DNA of 64,000 nucleotides from Nostoc sp. B(2019) (GTDB lineage: Bacteria; Cyanobacteriota; Cyanobacteriia; Cyanobacteriales; Nostocaceae), in contig NZ_WVID01000007.1 in assembly GCF_010091925.1 (NCBI RefSeq), forward strand, positions 1 to 64,000, read 5' to 3'. The notes beneath the pieces are model-generated. The model was not told where the DNA came from, made no database searches, and saw nothing but the letters and a program-made list of their open reading frames with translations. Below are positions 27,806-36,586 of the stretch, one piece after another; within the stretch, counting starts at the first letter, position 1, and each line of letters opens with the position of its first letter. The position numbers and the translations under genes are program-made.

Positions 27806-28522
27806 ATGGTTACACAGCTACCATCTTCCACCCAAAAAGGCATTATTTACCCTGACAGCGACGGACAGCCAATGGCAGACAATACCAAGCAGTTTGAGTT
27901 AATTGTATGGATTAAAGATAATTTAGAACTGCTGTTTGCCAACGATCCTAATGTGTTTGTGGCTGGTGATTTACTGTGGTATCCCGTAGAAAATGATAAC
28001 AAGCTCCGCCAAGCTCCCGACGTGATGGTAGTATTTGGTAGACCGAAAGGATACCGAGGTTCTTACCAACAGTGGTTTGAAGATAATATTCCTCCACAAG
28101 TGGTTTTTGAAATTTGGTCGCCTGGAAATCGTCTTTCCAAAATGGCGAAGAAATTTGAGTTTTATGAGCGTTATGGTGTAGAAGAATACTATTTGTATGA
28201 ACCTGATGTAGTGGACTTGACAGGTTGGCAGCTTCGTAACTCACGATTAGAAGTAATTGACCAAATGGCTGGTTGGGTGAGTCCTAGATTAGGAGTACGC
28301 TTCGAGTTGTCTGAAGAAGAACTGCAAATCTATCGTCCTAATGGCGATCGCTTTCTCACCTATTTGGAACTAGATCAGCAAAGACAGCAAGAAAAACAAC
28401 GAGCTGAACAAGCGGAAGCTAGAGCAGAACAAGAACGCCAACGAGCTGAACAAGCAGAAGCCCAACTAGAAGCACTTCGCGCTTTACTTAAAGAACGGGG
28501 AATTAATCCAGAGCAATTGTGA
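27806..28522 (+). CDS. Uma2-family endonuclease-like protein, copy 1
   Basis: The 238-residue protein has the Uma2/DUF820 restriction-like core: APDVMVVFGRPKGYRG, then VVFEIWSPGNR, then KFEFYERYGVEEYYLYEP, the usual PD-(D/E)xK-like acidic positions. It ends in a charged coiled coil (EQAEARAEQERQRAEQAEAQ) and the conserved tail KERGINPEQL. Uma2 proteins occur in dozens of copies in filamentous cyanobacteria; their role is unproven. The ATG at 27806 starts MVTQLPSSTQKG, matching copy 2. The last 84 bases of the gene and 26 bases beyond are identical to the end of copy 2, showing that the two arose by tandem duplication. Confidence 0.8.
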   Translation: MVTQLPSSTQKGIIYPDSDGQPMADNTKQFELIVWIKDNLELLFANDPNVFVAGDLLWYPVENDNKLRQAPDVMVVFGRPKGYRGSYQQWFEDNIPPQVVFEIWSPGNRLSKMAKKFEFYERYGVEEYYLYEPDVVDLTGWQLRNSRLEVIDQMAGWVSPRLGVRFELSEEELQIYRPNGDRFLTYLELDQQRQQEKQRAEQAEARAEQERQRAEQAEAQLEALRALLKERGINPEQL

Positions 28523-28548
28523 CCGAATTTAATTTACAAGTCGAAGAA
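28439..28548 (+). repeat. 110-bp exact direct repeat (left copy)
   Basis: Bases 28439-28548 are identical to 29254-29363. The repeat spans the 3' end of the Uma2 gene, its stop codon and the first 30 bases of the RluD-type gene. The left copy leaves a dead 14-codon frame (MTEFNLQVEEPSVR, then stop) after Uma2 copy 1. Confidence 0.95.
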
Positions 28549-28599
28549 CCTTCAGTTCGTTAAAATTGACAATACATTTGTGAAATTGGATTTATAGCA

Positions 28600-29337
28600 A
28601 TGGTCACTCAGCTACCATCTTCCAGCCAAAAAGCCATTGTCTACCCCGAAAGCGATGGACAGCCAATGGCAGAAAATACAAAACAGTTTGAGTTGATTGT
28701 GCTGATTAAAAAGAACTTGGATCTTTTATTTGCTGATGACCCTAATGTATTCGTTGCCGGCGATTTATTTTGGTATCCTGTTCAGGGGGATAACGTTACC
28801 CGCAGAGCGCCTGATGTCATGGTAGTCTTTGGCAGACCAAAAGCAGACCGAGGTTCTTATCTACAATGGCAAGAAGATTATATTCCCCCGCAAGTGGTGT
28901 TTGAAATTCTCTCTCCTAGCAATAGTGCTAAAGAGATGATTGCTAAATACAAATTTTACGAACGTTATGGGGTAGAAGAATATTACTTATATGATCCAGA
29001 GACAGATGAGTTAAGTGGTTGGTTACGTTCTGGTAGTGAACTAGCTGAAATTCCCCAAATGACTGGTTGGGTAAGTTCCCGTCTTGGTATACGCTTTGAA
29101 TTGTCAGATAGCGAACTTCAGATTTATCGTCCTGATGGGCAGCGATTTCTGACATATATAGAACTAGCGCAACAACGGGAACAAGCGCAAGCTCAAGCAG
29201 AACAAGAACGTCAACGAGCTGAACAAGAACGTCAACGAGCTGAACAAGAACGTCAACGAGCTGAACAAGCAGAAGCCCAACTAGAAGCACTTCGCGCTTT
29301 ACTTAAAGAACGGGGAATTAATCCAGAGCAATTGTGA
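28600..29337 (+). CDS. Uma2-family endonuclease-like protein, copy 2
   Basis: The 245-residue paralogue of the gene at 27806 has the same order of elements: SDGQPMAENTKQFELIV, then APDVMVVFGRPKADRG, then VVFEILSPSNS, then KFYERYGVEEYYLYDP. The C-terminal coiled coil is longer because a 21-base unit is repeated three times (29200-29262, EQERQRA). It overlaps the start of the RluD-type gene by four bases (GTGA at 29334-29337), so the two are translationally coupled. Codon differences between the copies are many in the core and none in the last 110 bases, which points to later gene conversion of the ends. Confidence 0.8.
   Translation: MVTQLPSSSQKAIVYPESDGQPMAENTKQFELIVLIKKNLDLLFADDPNVFVAGDLFWYPVQGDNVTRRAPDVMVVFGRPKADRGSYLQWQEDYIPPQVVFEILSPSNSAKEMIAKYKFYERYGVEEYYLYDPETDELSGWLRSGSELAEIPQMTGWVSSRLGIRFELSDSELQIYRPDGQRFLTYIELAQQREQAQAQAEQERQRAEQERQRAEQERQRAEQAEAQLEALRALLKERGINPEQL
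29200..29262 (+). repeat. Three perfect 21-bp tandem repeats
   Basis: The unit GAACAAGAACGTCAACGAGC+T occurs three times without a mismatch, coding EQERQRA heptads of the coiled coil in Uma2 copy 2. Copy 1 has a single such unit, so copy number has changed since duplication. Confidence 0.95.
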
Positions 29338-29363
29338 CCGAATTTAATTTACAAGTCGAAGAA
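29254..29363 (+). repeat. 110-bp exact direct repeat (right copy)
   Basis: Identical to 28439-28548, 815 bases away. This is the ancestral context, since the repeat runs without break into the intact RluD-type gene. Confidence 0.95.
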
Positions 29364-30269
29364 AGTAGCGAACGCCTTGATCGCTACCTTTCTCAAGAAT
29401 TATTAGACTTATCGCGTTCCCGCATCCAACAGTTAATCGAACAGGGTAATGTGCAACTTAACGGCAAAGCCTGCACATCTAAGAAGATAAACGTCAAAGC
29501 AGGCGATCGCATCACTCTCAAAATACCAGAAGCGCAACCCTTAGAACTGCAAGCAGAAGATATTCCTTTAGATATTCTCTACGAAGACGACCAGTTACTC
29601 ATTCTTAACAAACCCGCAGGCTTAGTCGTGCATCCCGCACCCGGTCATCCAGACGGTACTCTAGTAAATGCCTTATTGGCACACTGTCCCAACTTACCAG
29701 GAATTGGGGGAGTCCAACGTCCAGGAATTGTCCATCGACTGGATAAGGATACAACGGGAGCGATCGCGATCGCCAAAACAGATATTGCCTATCAAAGTCT
29801 ACAAGCACAACTCCAAGCAAAAACCGCCCGGCGAGAATACTTAGGCGTGGTTTACGGTGCGCCAAAAACTGAAAGTGGTACTATAGATTTGCCCATCGGT
29901 CGTCATCCACAAGACCGCAAGAAAATGGCTATTATACCCGTTGAACAAGGTGGACGATCTGCCGTCACTCATTGGCGAATACTAGAACGCTTGGGTAATT
30001 ACACATTAATCCACTTCCAATTAGAAACTGGACGCACCCATCAAATTCGCGTCCACAGCGCCAAAATTGGTCATCCAATCGTCGGCGACCCAGTTTATAG
30101 TTCTGGTCATTCAGTGGGGGTAAATTTGCCCGGACAAGCATTGCACGCTTGGCGTCTAAAGTTGCAGCATCCCCTATCTGCGGAGTCGATTGAGGTAACA
30201 GCTCCCCCTCCCAGAACATTTACAAAGCTTTTGGAGATTTTGCAAAGACGAATTGCACTGTCAAACTAA
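29334..30269 (+). CDS. rluD: RluA/RluD-family 23S rRNA pseudouridine synthase
   Basis: The 311-residue protein has an N-terminal S4 RNA-binding domain (ERLDRYLSQELLDLSRSRIQ, then GDRITLKIP) and a synthase core. The core has the catalytic-Asp motif GIVHRLDKDTTGAIAI, the strand ARREYLGVVYG and the C-terminal GRTHQIRVHSAKIGHPIVGD. It converts uridines of ribosomal RNA to pseudouridine; RluD acts on helix 69. It starts with GTG, overlapping the stop of Uma2 copy 2 by four bases. The gene is followed by a dispersed palindrome and then the convergent cpcG gene. RluD symbol is by similarity; another RluA-group specificity is possible. Confidence 0.92.
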   Translation: MTEFNLQVEESSERLDRYLSQELLDLSRSRIQQLIEQGNVQLNGKACTSKKINVKAGDRITLKIPEAQPLELQAEDIPLDILYEDDQLLILNKPAGLVVHPAPGHPDGTLVNALLAHCPNLPGIGGVQRPGIVHRLDKDTTGAIAIAKTDIAYQSLQAQLQAKTARREYLGVVYGAPKTESGTIDLPIGRHPQDRKKMAIIPVEQGGRSAVTHWRILERLGNYTLIHFQLETGRTHQIRVHSAKIGHPIVGDPVYSSGHSVGVNLPGQALHAWRLKLQHPLSAESIEVTAPPPRTFTKLLEILQRRIALSN

Positions 30270-30679
30270 TATCAATTTAAAAAAAGAATGTGACAGATAC
30301 ACCATGTAGAGACGTTGCATTGCAACGTCTCTAACAAAGGATTTGTTGTAATCATTAATTGAACTGATACAAGCTGTTGCACAAATAAATTTGCGGTAGT
30401 CCTACCCTAAGCTACGGAACGCTCCGCGTGCGTAGCCTGCTTCTCCGTAGGAGTATACAGAATTTGGAGAATAGCTGCTGAGGCGTCTATGCGACTGGTG
30501 ATTTGTATTTACAAATGACAAATGACAGTGGTGTTCGCTAAACAATTAGCGTGCATCAGACATGGGATAGAGTTTGTTTCACTAGTTATACCTAAATGAA
30601 ACTCCTACATAACCCAGGACTTATGCACGCTATCAGATGATTTCAGGCAGTTTACTAGCCAGATGCAAACGAAAAATTG
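30270..30679. other. Spacer after rluD with Nostoc-type repeats
   Basis: About 410 bases without a gene. It holds the palindrome at 30306-30333 and, around 30410-30455, a repeat-like stretch (GGAACGCTCCGCGTGCGTAG) of the kind scattered through Nostoc spacers. Confidence 0.5.
30306..30333. repeat. Second copy of the GTAGAGACGTTGCATTGC palindrome
   Basis: GTAGAGACGTTGCA and its complement in a 28-base inverted repeat, the same element as at 7599-7627. It follows the rluD stop by 37 bases and could end its transcript as a hairpin. Confidence 0.85.
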
Positions 30680-31447
30680 TTACTTAACGCCTGCCAGTTG
30701 TCTGTAAGGTACAGACTTTTCGATATCAATGTTGTATGGCGAGATCCGTTGTGGAGGATTGCCAGTTGCATTGATATCTTGTGCCATAGCCAGGAATAGA
30801 GATGGATCGCCAGCCTTGGGCTTTTGGTCTTGTGGGGTGTATCTCCGTACTTCTACCTGCCAAATGATTTGTGGGAAGCCCAGTTTAGCACGGTGGTAAG
30901 CATCGTATCGTGGAGACTTGATGTTGAAAGGTAACTCACCTTCAGCGCGGGATGGTAATACTCGACGTCGCTGATAGGGAACTGTAGAGTATCCAAAGTT
31001 GCTCAGGTACTCTTCAGTGTTGAGCAATTCATCAACAAAGCCTTTGATACCCTTGGTAGCGACTACAATTGACCAGGCAATTTTCTCCCGCTCGTTGTAA
31101 ACGTCGCGACCGAGAACCTTCTGTACGCAATGTTCAACAAAGCGGTAGTTGCTGTTGAGGTCGTAGAAGCTTTTCTTAAAGGTATTGGAAAGCAGTAAAC
31201 CACGAATAAAGTCTCGTACTGTAATTTGTCCATTACGGAGTTGAGACTCTAGGAATGGTTCGCGATCGGCTGCAAAGGCATGGAAAAAAATCTGACGATA
31301 TGCTGCTTCGATCAGATTACCTAAATCTGATGGAGAAAGCAGATTGTCTGTAGAGAAAACCCTGGGCTGTTCATCACCCGGTACTTCATACGCTGCTACA
31401 CGCTGGTTCTGACTTGAAGGGTCGTATGTTAATAGAGGAAGTGCCAC
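30680..31447 (-). CDS. cpcG: Phycobilisome rod-core linker CpcG
   Basis: This 255-residue linker attaches phycobilisome rods to the allophycocyanin core. It starts [20 protein letters not shown], the typical CpcG opening, and contains the conserved linker-domain runs [36 protein letters not shown] and [20 protein letters not shown]. After VPYQRRR a C-terminal domain follows that should contact the core. The form with the [19 protein letters not shown] stretch is one of several CpcG paralogues in Nostocales. Together with cpeBA it shows that phycoerythrin-containing rods are present. It is the last gene of this minus-strand group, with no other linker gene visible. Confidence 0.92.
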   Translation of the reverse strand: MALPLLTYDPSSQNQRVAAYEVPGDEQPRVFSTDNLLSPSDLGNLIEAAYRQIFFHAFAADREPFLESQLRNGQITVRDFIRGLLLSNTFKKSFYDLNSNYRFVEHCVQKVLGRDVYNEREKIAWSIVVATKGIKGFVDELLNTEEYLSNFGYSTVPYQRRRVLPSRAEGELPFNIKSPRYDAYHRAKLGFPQIIWQVEVRRYTPQDQKPKAGDPSLFLAMAQDINATGNPPQRISPYNIDIEKSVPYRQLAGVK

Positions 31448-31969
31448 TATAAAGCCTCCATGTTCTTAATTAAAATTAACAACTTTAAATCACATATTAA
31501 GGGAGTAGTTGGATCAGAACCTCAGAATTCTGATTAAATTTCACGAAACTTAACCAAGGGTAATTAAGTTTTCGTAGCAGTAGGGTTAGCCTGCGGGATT
31601 TAGTTCATAGCCTAGTAGTAATGTGACTGTGGCTACCCAGGAAAAGAAGCAGCTTTATACACGCTGATTTTGAGATAAAGTTAAGTAACTTAATAAAAAA
31701 ATTCAACGGTCAGACTTATCTAATTGCTAAATTCTCACTAAAGATAACAATAAAAACGATTAGTAATTAACAATTAGATAGTTTTCTACTAAAAGCTTAT
31801 CCACTTTCAGATTAGGAGATTCAGTTTCACTTTTTTGAACTGAAGCAATAATCTTTAACATTGGGAATTGGAAAGAGACGAAGGGGAGGGGAGACGGGAG
31901 TCAAAAGACGCGAGACAGGAGTGATTAATTATTCTCTCCCCTGCTCCCCCTGCTCCCCATCTTCTCTGC
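31448..31969. other. cpcG upstream region
   Basis: About 520 bases without a gene; it must hold the cpcG promoter and a leader. Near 31870-31960 there is low-complexity purine-rich then pyrimidine-rich sequence (CTCTCCCCTGCTCCCCCTG), common in Nostoc spacers, which produces a false ORF. Confidence 0.45.
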
Positions 31970-32524
31970 CTAATAGACCTCTTGACCGATCCAAAATTCC
32001 AGGGGATCTATGGTTGAGTTACAGTAAGGCCAGCTACGCAAAGTTGCTTCCATCCCTGGCTCCCAGTAGGGCGGTTCCAATCCCAGTCCTAAACATAGAT
32101 GAGATAGAATTCTGACAAACTGCTGGTTATGACCGGAGTCTCCTAAATGAGCATGGGCATATTCATGGGCAACGATACCTAACCAGTCTATGGGTGCAAT
32201 TCGCCCAACATCCACCAGAATGGTGATTGGAGTTGTGAAAATATTGCACAGACCGTCTATGCCAAAGGATTGAGCTATGGGTACTGCAAAAATTTGGATG
32301 TGGGGACGATCTTGGGGATGAAAGCAATCATGACAGGCTTCAAGACAGATTTGAAGCTGAGCATTAATAGCGTCAATATTATCGCCGATCCAAATGCAAA
32401 TAGGGATGCGATCGCGCAGATTATTGATCACATCCACCATACCCGGTTCTAGGGCAAGTTCCTGTACCAGACGCAGATACTCCACACCACGAGTAAAAGC
32501 ATCAGTATGCTTCAGATAATTCAC
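31970..32524 (-). CDS. HEXXH-motif protein coupled to a bilin lyase gene
   Basis: The 184-residue protein has a canonical zinc-protease motif in LGIVAHEYAHAHLGDSGHN (HEYAH) with further His residues close by, followed by LCLGLGLEPPYWEPGM. No signal peptide or membrane segment is visible, so a cytoplasmic metallopeptidase or a zinc-binding protein is likely. Its start codon overlaps the stop of the upstream CpeS/CpeU-type lyase gene (ATGA, 32521-32524), so the two are coupled and probably work on phycobilisomes together. I do not recognise the family beyond the motif. A true third zinc ligand cannot be fixed from the sequence. Confidence 0.7.
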   Translation of the reverse strand: MNYLKHTDAFTRGVEYLRLVQELALEPGMVDVINNLRDRIPICIWIGDNIDAINAQLQICLEACHDCFHPQDRPHIQIFAVPIAQSFGIDGLCNIFTTPITILVDVGRIAPIDWLGIVAHEYAHAHLGDSGHNQQFVRILSHLCLGLGLEPPYWEPGMEATLRSWPYCNSTIDPLEFWIGQEVY

Positions 32525-33138
32525 CAGCCCAAAACTGAATAAAACTGTCTTGCTTCCAAAACATCCGGTGTTTGTTTGGAGGTTACTTCTTCTGGATTGG
32601 AATCCTCCAAAGAGGTTTCAATACGAGCTTCAGTACAAAATGATGCCGTGCTGAAACCACCAAACCGTTTCACCGTACTGGTTCGCAGTCGGAGATTTGG
32701 GCTAGCGAACCAGAATCGCTCAATGGAACTCATTGTTTCATATTCTGTTGTCAGCACTAGCCCATCTTGATCATCCATGTGATATAGACCAACTACAGGC
32801 ACAATTTCTGCGTAACCTCTCTCCCGGAGTAATCTACCTTGCCTGGGGTTATCAACATCAGGCACGATCGCAAATATAGTTTTCCCCTGATGATTCTCAT
32901 CACCATCTCTATCCCAAGCCATTGTGCCTAGCCAACGCACACGCGAACCACCCACTGACAGACTGGGGTCAATCTGATGATACTGACATAGCTCAATGAT
33001 TTCTGCGTGATCCTCAGCCAGAGTTTCTACCTGAATGTCCGATTCTCCCGTCTCTGAGCGCTTGAAGGCAAGGTGATGAGTCGCTCGTTGCGATCGCCAC
33101 CTGCCAGCACTTAGTTTGAAAAATTCCATCGCGTCCAT
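32521..33138 (-). CDS. CpcS/CpeS-family phycobiliprotein bilin lyase (CpeU/CpcU-like)
   Basis: The 205-residue protein is a lipocalin-like T/S-type lyase that attaches bilins to Cys82 (or 84) of phycobiliproteins. Conserved stretches are MEFFKLSAGRWRSQRATHHL, VGGSRVRWLGTMAWD, GYAEIVPVVGLYHMDDQDGL, TEYETMSSIERFWFASPNLR and STVKRFGGFSTASFCTEARI. Length and motifs favour the CpcU/CpeU branch. The ATG at 33138 has AGGAG eleven bases upstream. It precedes the HEXXH gene with a four-base overlap, and faces nblA and cpeBA on the other strand, so it likely serves phycoerythrin in this organism. Partner requirement (CpcS-like) is unknown. Confidence 0.82.
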   Translation of the reverse strand: MDAMEFFKLSAGRWRSQRATHHLAFKRSETGESDIQVETLAEDHAEIIELCQYHQIDPSLSVGGSRVRWLGTMAWDRDGDENHQGKTIFAIVPDVDNPRQGRLLRERGYAEIVPVVGLYHMDDQDGLVLTTEYETMSSIERFWFASPNLRLRTSTVKRFGGFSTASFCTEARIETSLEDSNPEEVTSKQTPDVLEARQFYSVLGW

Positions 33139-33333
33139 CAATCTTCTGACTCCTACTTAATTACTCCTGCGGATGATGTTTTACCGATTTTTTCTTTTTA
33201 AAGTTGTTGGTATCTAAACATTCTAAACATTACAGCGATTAGCGGTTAGCTTTCAACAAGCCTCTCGACAAAGGGATTAAATCGGTATATTGCTATCCAA
33301 TTGTAAACTTTTATGGTGACAATTACTTATGGC

Positions 33334-33362
33334 TTGACAAAAGAGACAGTTTAATATCTTAT
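33334..33362 (+). promoter_or_regulatory. Possible sigma-70-type promoter of nblA
   Basis: TTGACA at 33334-33339, a 17-base spacer, then TCTTAT at 33357-33362, about 80 bases before the nblA ATG. The -35 box is perfect and the -10 box weak (four of six). No transcript data were available. Confidence 0.4.
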
Positions 33363-33441
33363 GCTAAGCTAGTAAAAATACTGTTTGTACAAGCAGTACT
33401 AACCAAATGCCTTTCGATTTTGTGAATCAGAGGAGTGAATC

Positions 33442-33609
33442 ATGGACTTCCCAATCGAACTGACCTTAGAGCAACAGTTCCGTTTACAAAACTTAAGAGA
33501 TCAGGTGAAAGATTTGAGTCGAGAAGAGGCTCAAGAATTTTTACTAGAAGTTTTACGCCAGATGATGGTAAAAGACAACTTGGTCAAGCATTTAATTAAA
33601 CAAGCTTGA
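33442..33609 (+). CDS. nblA: NblA phycobilisome degradation adaptor
   Basis: This 55-residue protein (start MDFPIELTLEQQFRLQNL, then SREEAQEFLLEVLRQMMVKD) matches NblA: the L-x-L-E-Q-Q-F motif opening, a helical hairpin, and the short C-terminal helix with basic residues. NblA binds phycobiliproteins and brings the Clp protease to degrade phycobilisomes under nitrogen or sulfur starvation. A GGAG lies eight bases upstream of the ATG. It sits 412 bases upstream of cpeB on the same strand, separated by an intrinsic terminator, so it is probably a separate unit. The placement beside the phycoerythrin genes suggests a paralogue used on phycoerythrin rods (inference). Confidence 0.88.
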   Translation: MDFPIELTLEQQFRLQNLRDQVKDLSREEAQEFLLEVLRQMMVKDNLVKHLIKQA

Positions 33610-33794
33610 CACTTAGTTAAATTTAGTTATCCAGACGCGATTTATCAGGCAGCTTTTTACGAAGAAAAGCGTAAAGAGTAAAAGTTAGCTGACTCTGTAG
33701 TTCCTCAATCAGGCGGCTTTAAAACTTCGGAGAATTGCTTGCGCCAGTTCGCACGGTAAAAATTGCAAAATTTCATAGTTTCCTGAATAACATC

Positions 33795-33839
33795 AGCCTG
33801 GGTGAAAATGGTAAAACTCACCCAGGCTCGTGTTTTTTA
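33795..33839 (+). terminator. Rho-independent terminator between nblA and cpeB
   Basis: AGCCTGGGTGA (33795-33805) pairs perfectly with TCACCCAGGCT (33818-33828); CG and TG follow, then six T residues. It lies 185 bases after the nblA stop and 180 before cpeB, so it should separate the two units. Confidence 0.88.
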
Positions 33840-33988
33840 TTGGTAAGAAAGGGGAGAAAGTTCAAGAGTGCTGAGTGAAAAATATTACAGATTATTACTT
33901 TGTCTCTCATAGAAAAGACGAGGGTACTATTAATCCCCTATGTTTTTCTTGGCTGCTCGCAATTATTTCGAGAACACGCCAGAAATAA

Positions 33989-34579
<591 letters not shown>

Positions 34580-34651
34580 CAGCTCATGGCTAACGGCTAT
34601 TAGCCAAGCAAACTGAAATCCAAATCCGAGCAAATGCAATCAGGAATATAA

Positions 34652-35152
<501 letters not shown>

Positions 35153-35336
35153 TTCAGATGGATTGATAGACGAGCGATCGTCATACTCTAAAACTAGGGG
35201 ACTCTCAGTATATTGCTTTGCCTAAGTTAAGGTAAGCGATCGACTAAGAGTCCCTCAGTTGTGTCATTTGTCAAAAGGTGATTGTACTTTGATTAAAGCC
35301 AAAAACTTAGATCTTAGTAAAGGAAAGAAAACAAAG

Positions 35337-35693
35337 ATGGATTTGAAAGAAACCCTGATGGCGCTTGAAGAACAGTTTTGGGAGGCTAGCTCTGCTGCGA
35401 ATGTTGACTTAATTCGGGGATACCTCACTGACGATGCCCTTACTGTGGGAACTTTTGGCGTATTGAACAAAGAAACCACCATCGCGGTCAATGAGGGGCA
35501 ACCACCATTCTTCTTTTGGCGCATCGTCGATGCACCCCGAATTTTACAATTGACGACAGACAGTGCTGTTGTGATCTACAAAGCTACTGCACAGCGTGAG
35601 GGACGCGAACCGTTCACAGTAATTATAAGTAGTACCTATGTCAGTTGGGATGGCTTATGGAAGCTTGCATTCCATCACCAGACACCACTCTAG
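35337..35693 (+). CDS. NTF2-like (DUF4440-type) protein
   Basis: The 118-residue protein (start MDLKETLMALEEQFWEAS) has the cone-shaped NTF2-like fold pattern: an N-terminal helix, GYLTDDALTVGTFGVLNKE, strands VIYKATAQREGREPF and VIISSTYVSWDGLWKLAFHH. In this fold the pocket can bind small molecules or be catalytic, and nothing here decides between them. The ATG at 35337 has AAAGGAAAG upstream; an ATG at 35259 adds an unrelated leader and is not preferred. It lies between cpeA and cpeZ, so a role in phycoerythrin assembly or pigment handling is possible but unproven. Confidence 0.72.
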   Translation: MDLKETLMALEEQFWEASSAANVDLIRGYLTDDALTVGTFGVLNKETTIAVNEGQPPFFFWRIVDAPRILQLTTDSAVVIYKATAQREGREPFTVIISSTYVSWDGLWKLAFHHQTPL

Positions 35694-35767
35694 GTCAAAG
35701 AAGAGAGCTTTCTTAAGCTGTGGTAAGTCCCTAGTCCCCGGCTATTTGACGATATAAAAATAAACCT

Positions 35768-36382
35768 ATGACAATAGATTCTTTATTTGAACAATTGAAA
35801 CATCCCAACCCCAATCTGCGGGAAAGGGCAATGCGGGAGCTGGCTGATGTCCGCGATGAAAATACCATTCCTCGCTTGATGGGCATTTTGGATAATGAAG
35901 ATGTTACCTACCGTCGAGCTGCGGTAAAGGCACTGGGCGCTATTGGGCCAGATGCCGTGTCTTCGTTGGTAGAGTCATTGTTAAACAGTGATAACGCAAC
36001 TATTCGAGGTAGTTGTGCTAAGGCTTTGGCTCAGGTCGCTGCCAACCATCCTGAAGTTCCCTTCCCCAGCGATGGCTTACAGGGATTAAAAACAGCCCTT
36101 GATGACCCAAATCCGGTTGTTTACATTGCCTCTGTGATGGCGCTGGGCGAAATTGGTTCTCCTGCTTTTGAAATTTTGGCTGAGGCGCTAAGAACAACGG
36201 ATAATGTTGCGGTGGCTGTGGCGATCGTGAATGCACTCGGTTCGATGGGTGATATTCGGGGAGTGGAAGTACTGACGGCATTAACCAATGATGAATCTGT
36301 CGATCCATATATTCGAGAATCAGCAGTGAGTGCATTGCCGCGATTAGATCAGGTGATTAACTATTCTAAGAGAGTGAATTAG
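35768..36382 (+). CDS. cpeZ: CpeZ-like HEAT-repeat lyase/chaperone for phycoerythrin
   Basis: The 204-residue protein is built of HEAT repeats of the E/F bilin-lyase clan: LFEQLKHPNPNLRERAMREL, RRAAVKALGAIGPDAV, GSCAKALAQVA, LDDPNPVVYIASVMALGEIG and NALGSMGDIRGVEVL. CpeZ of Fremyella is a chaperone-like partner of CpeY that helps attach phycoerythrobilin to phycoerythrin beta/alpha subunits. Length and opening match CpeZ closely. CpeY is not in this window. It is the last gene of the cpeBA-NTF2-cpeZ run, 75 bases after the NTF2-like gene, which supports a single phycoerythrin transcription unit or close group. Confidence 0.88.
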   Translation: MTIDSLFEQLKHPNPNLRERAMRELADVRDENTIPRLMGILDNEDVTYRRAAVKALGAIGPDAVSSLVESLLNSDNATIRGSCAKALAQVAANHPEVPFPSDGLQGLKTALDDPNPVVYIASVMALGEIGSPAFEILAEALRTTDNVAVAVAIVNALGSMGDIRGVEVLTALTNDESVDPYIRESAVSALPRLDQVINYSKRVN

Positions 36383-36478
36383 CGATCGCGCTGCAACAAA
36401 ATCGTTCACTGATGTATTAGATGAACAGGCTGGGTGTCACCTTGAAGTATTTGTCAAATCAACTTTCAATATCTCACA

Positions 36479-36517
36479 GATATATAATTTTGGTGGTACA
36501 AAAGTTTGTGTAGCATT
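36479..36517 (+). repeat. 39-bp repeat upstream of the acyl-CoA synthetase
   Basis: A 39-base segment containing TTTTGGTGGTACAAAAGTTT is identical to 57308-57346. In both places it ends about 70-77 bases before a start codon (36587 here, glyS at 57424 there). It may be a shared control element or a small mobile repeat. Confidence 0.8.
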
Positions 36518-36586
36518 AAAAAACATTTGAGATTGCTATATGCTTTCAGTAATTAGACTGAATCAAGCATAAATTGGAAAATAAAA

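Noticed and set aside
28439-29363. CRISPR-like or satellite array around the Uma2 genes
   Set aside because: Only two copies of a 110-bp repeat separated by a gene, plus a coding 21-bp triplet; no spacers or cas genes.
31861-32115. 84-codon plus-strand ORF near cpcG
   Set aside because: Begins in purine-rich low-complexity repeat sequence and overlaps the HEXXH gene on the other strand.
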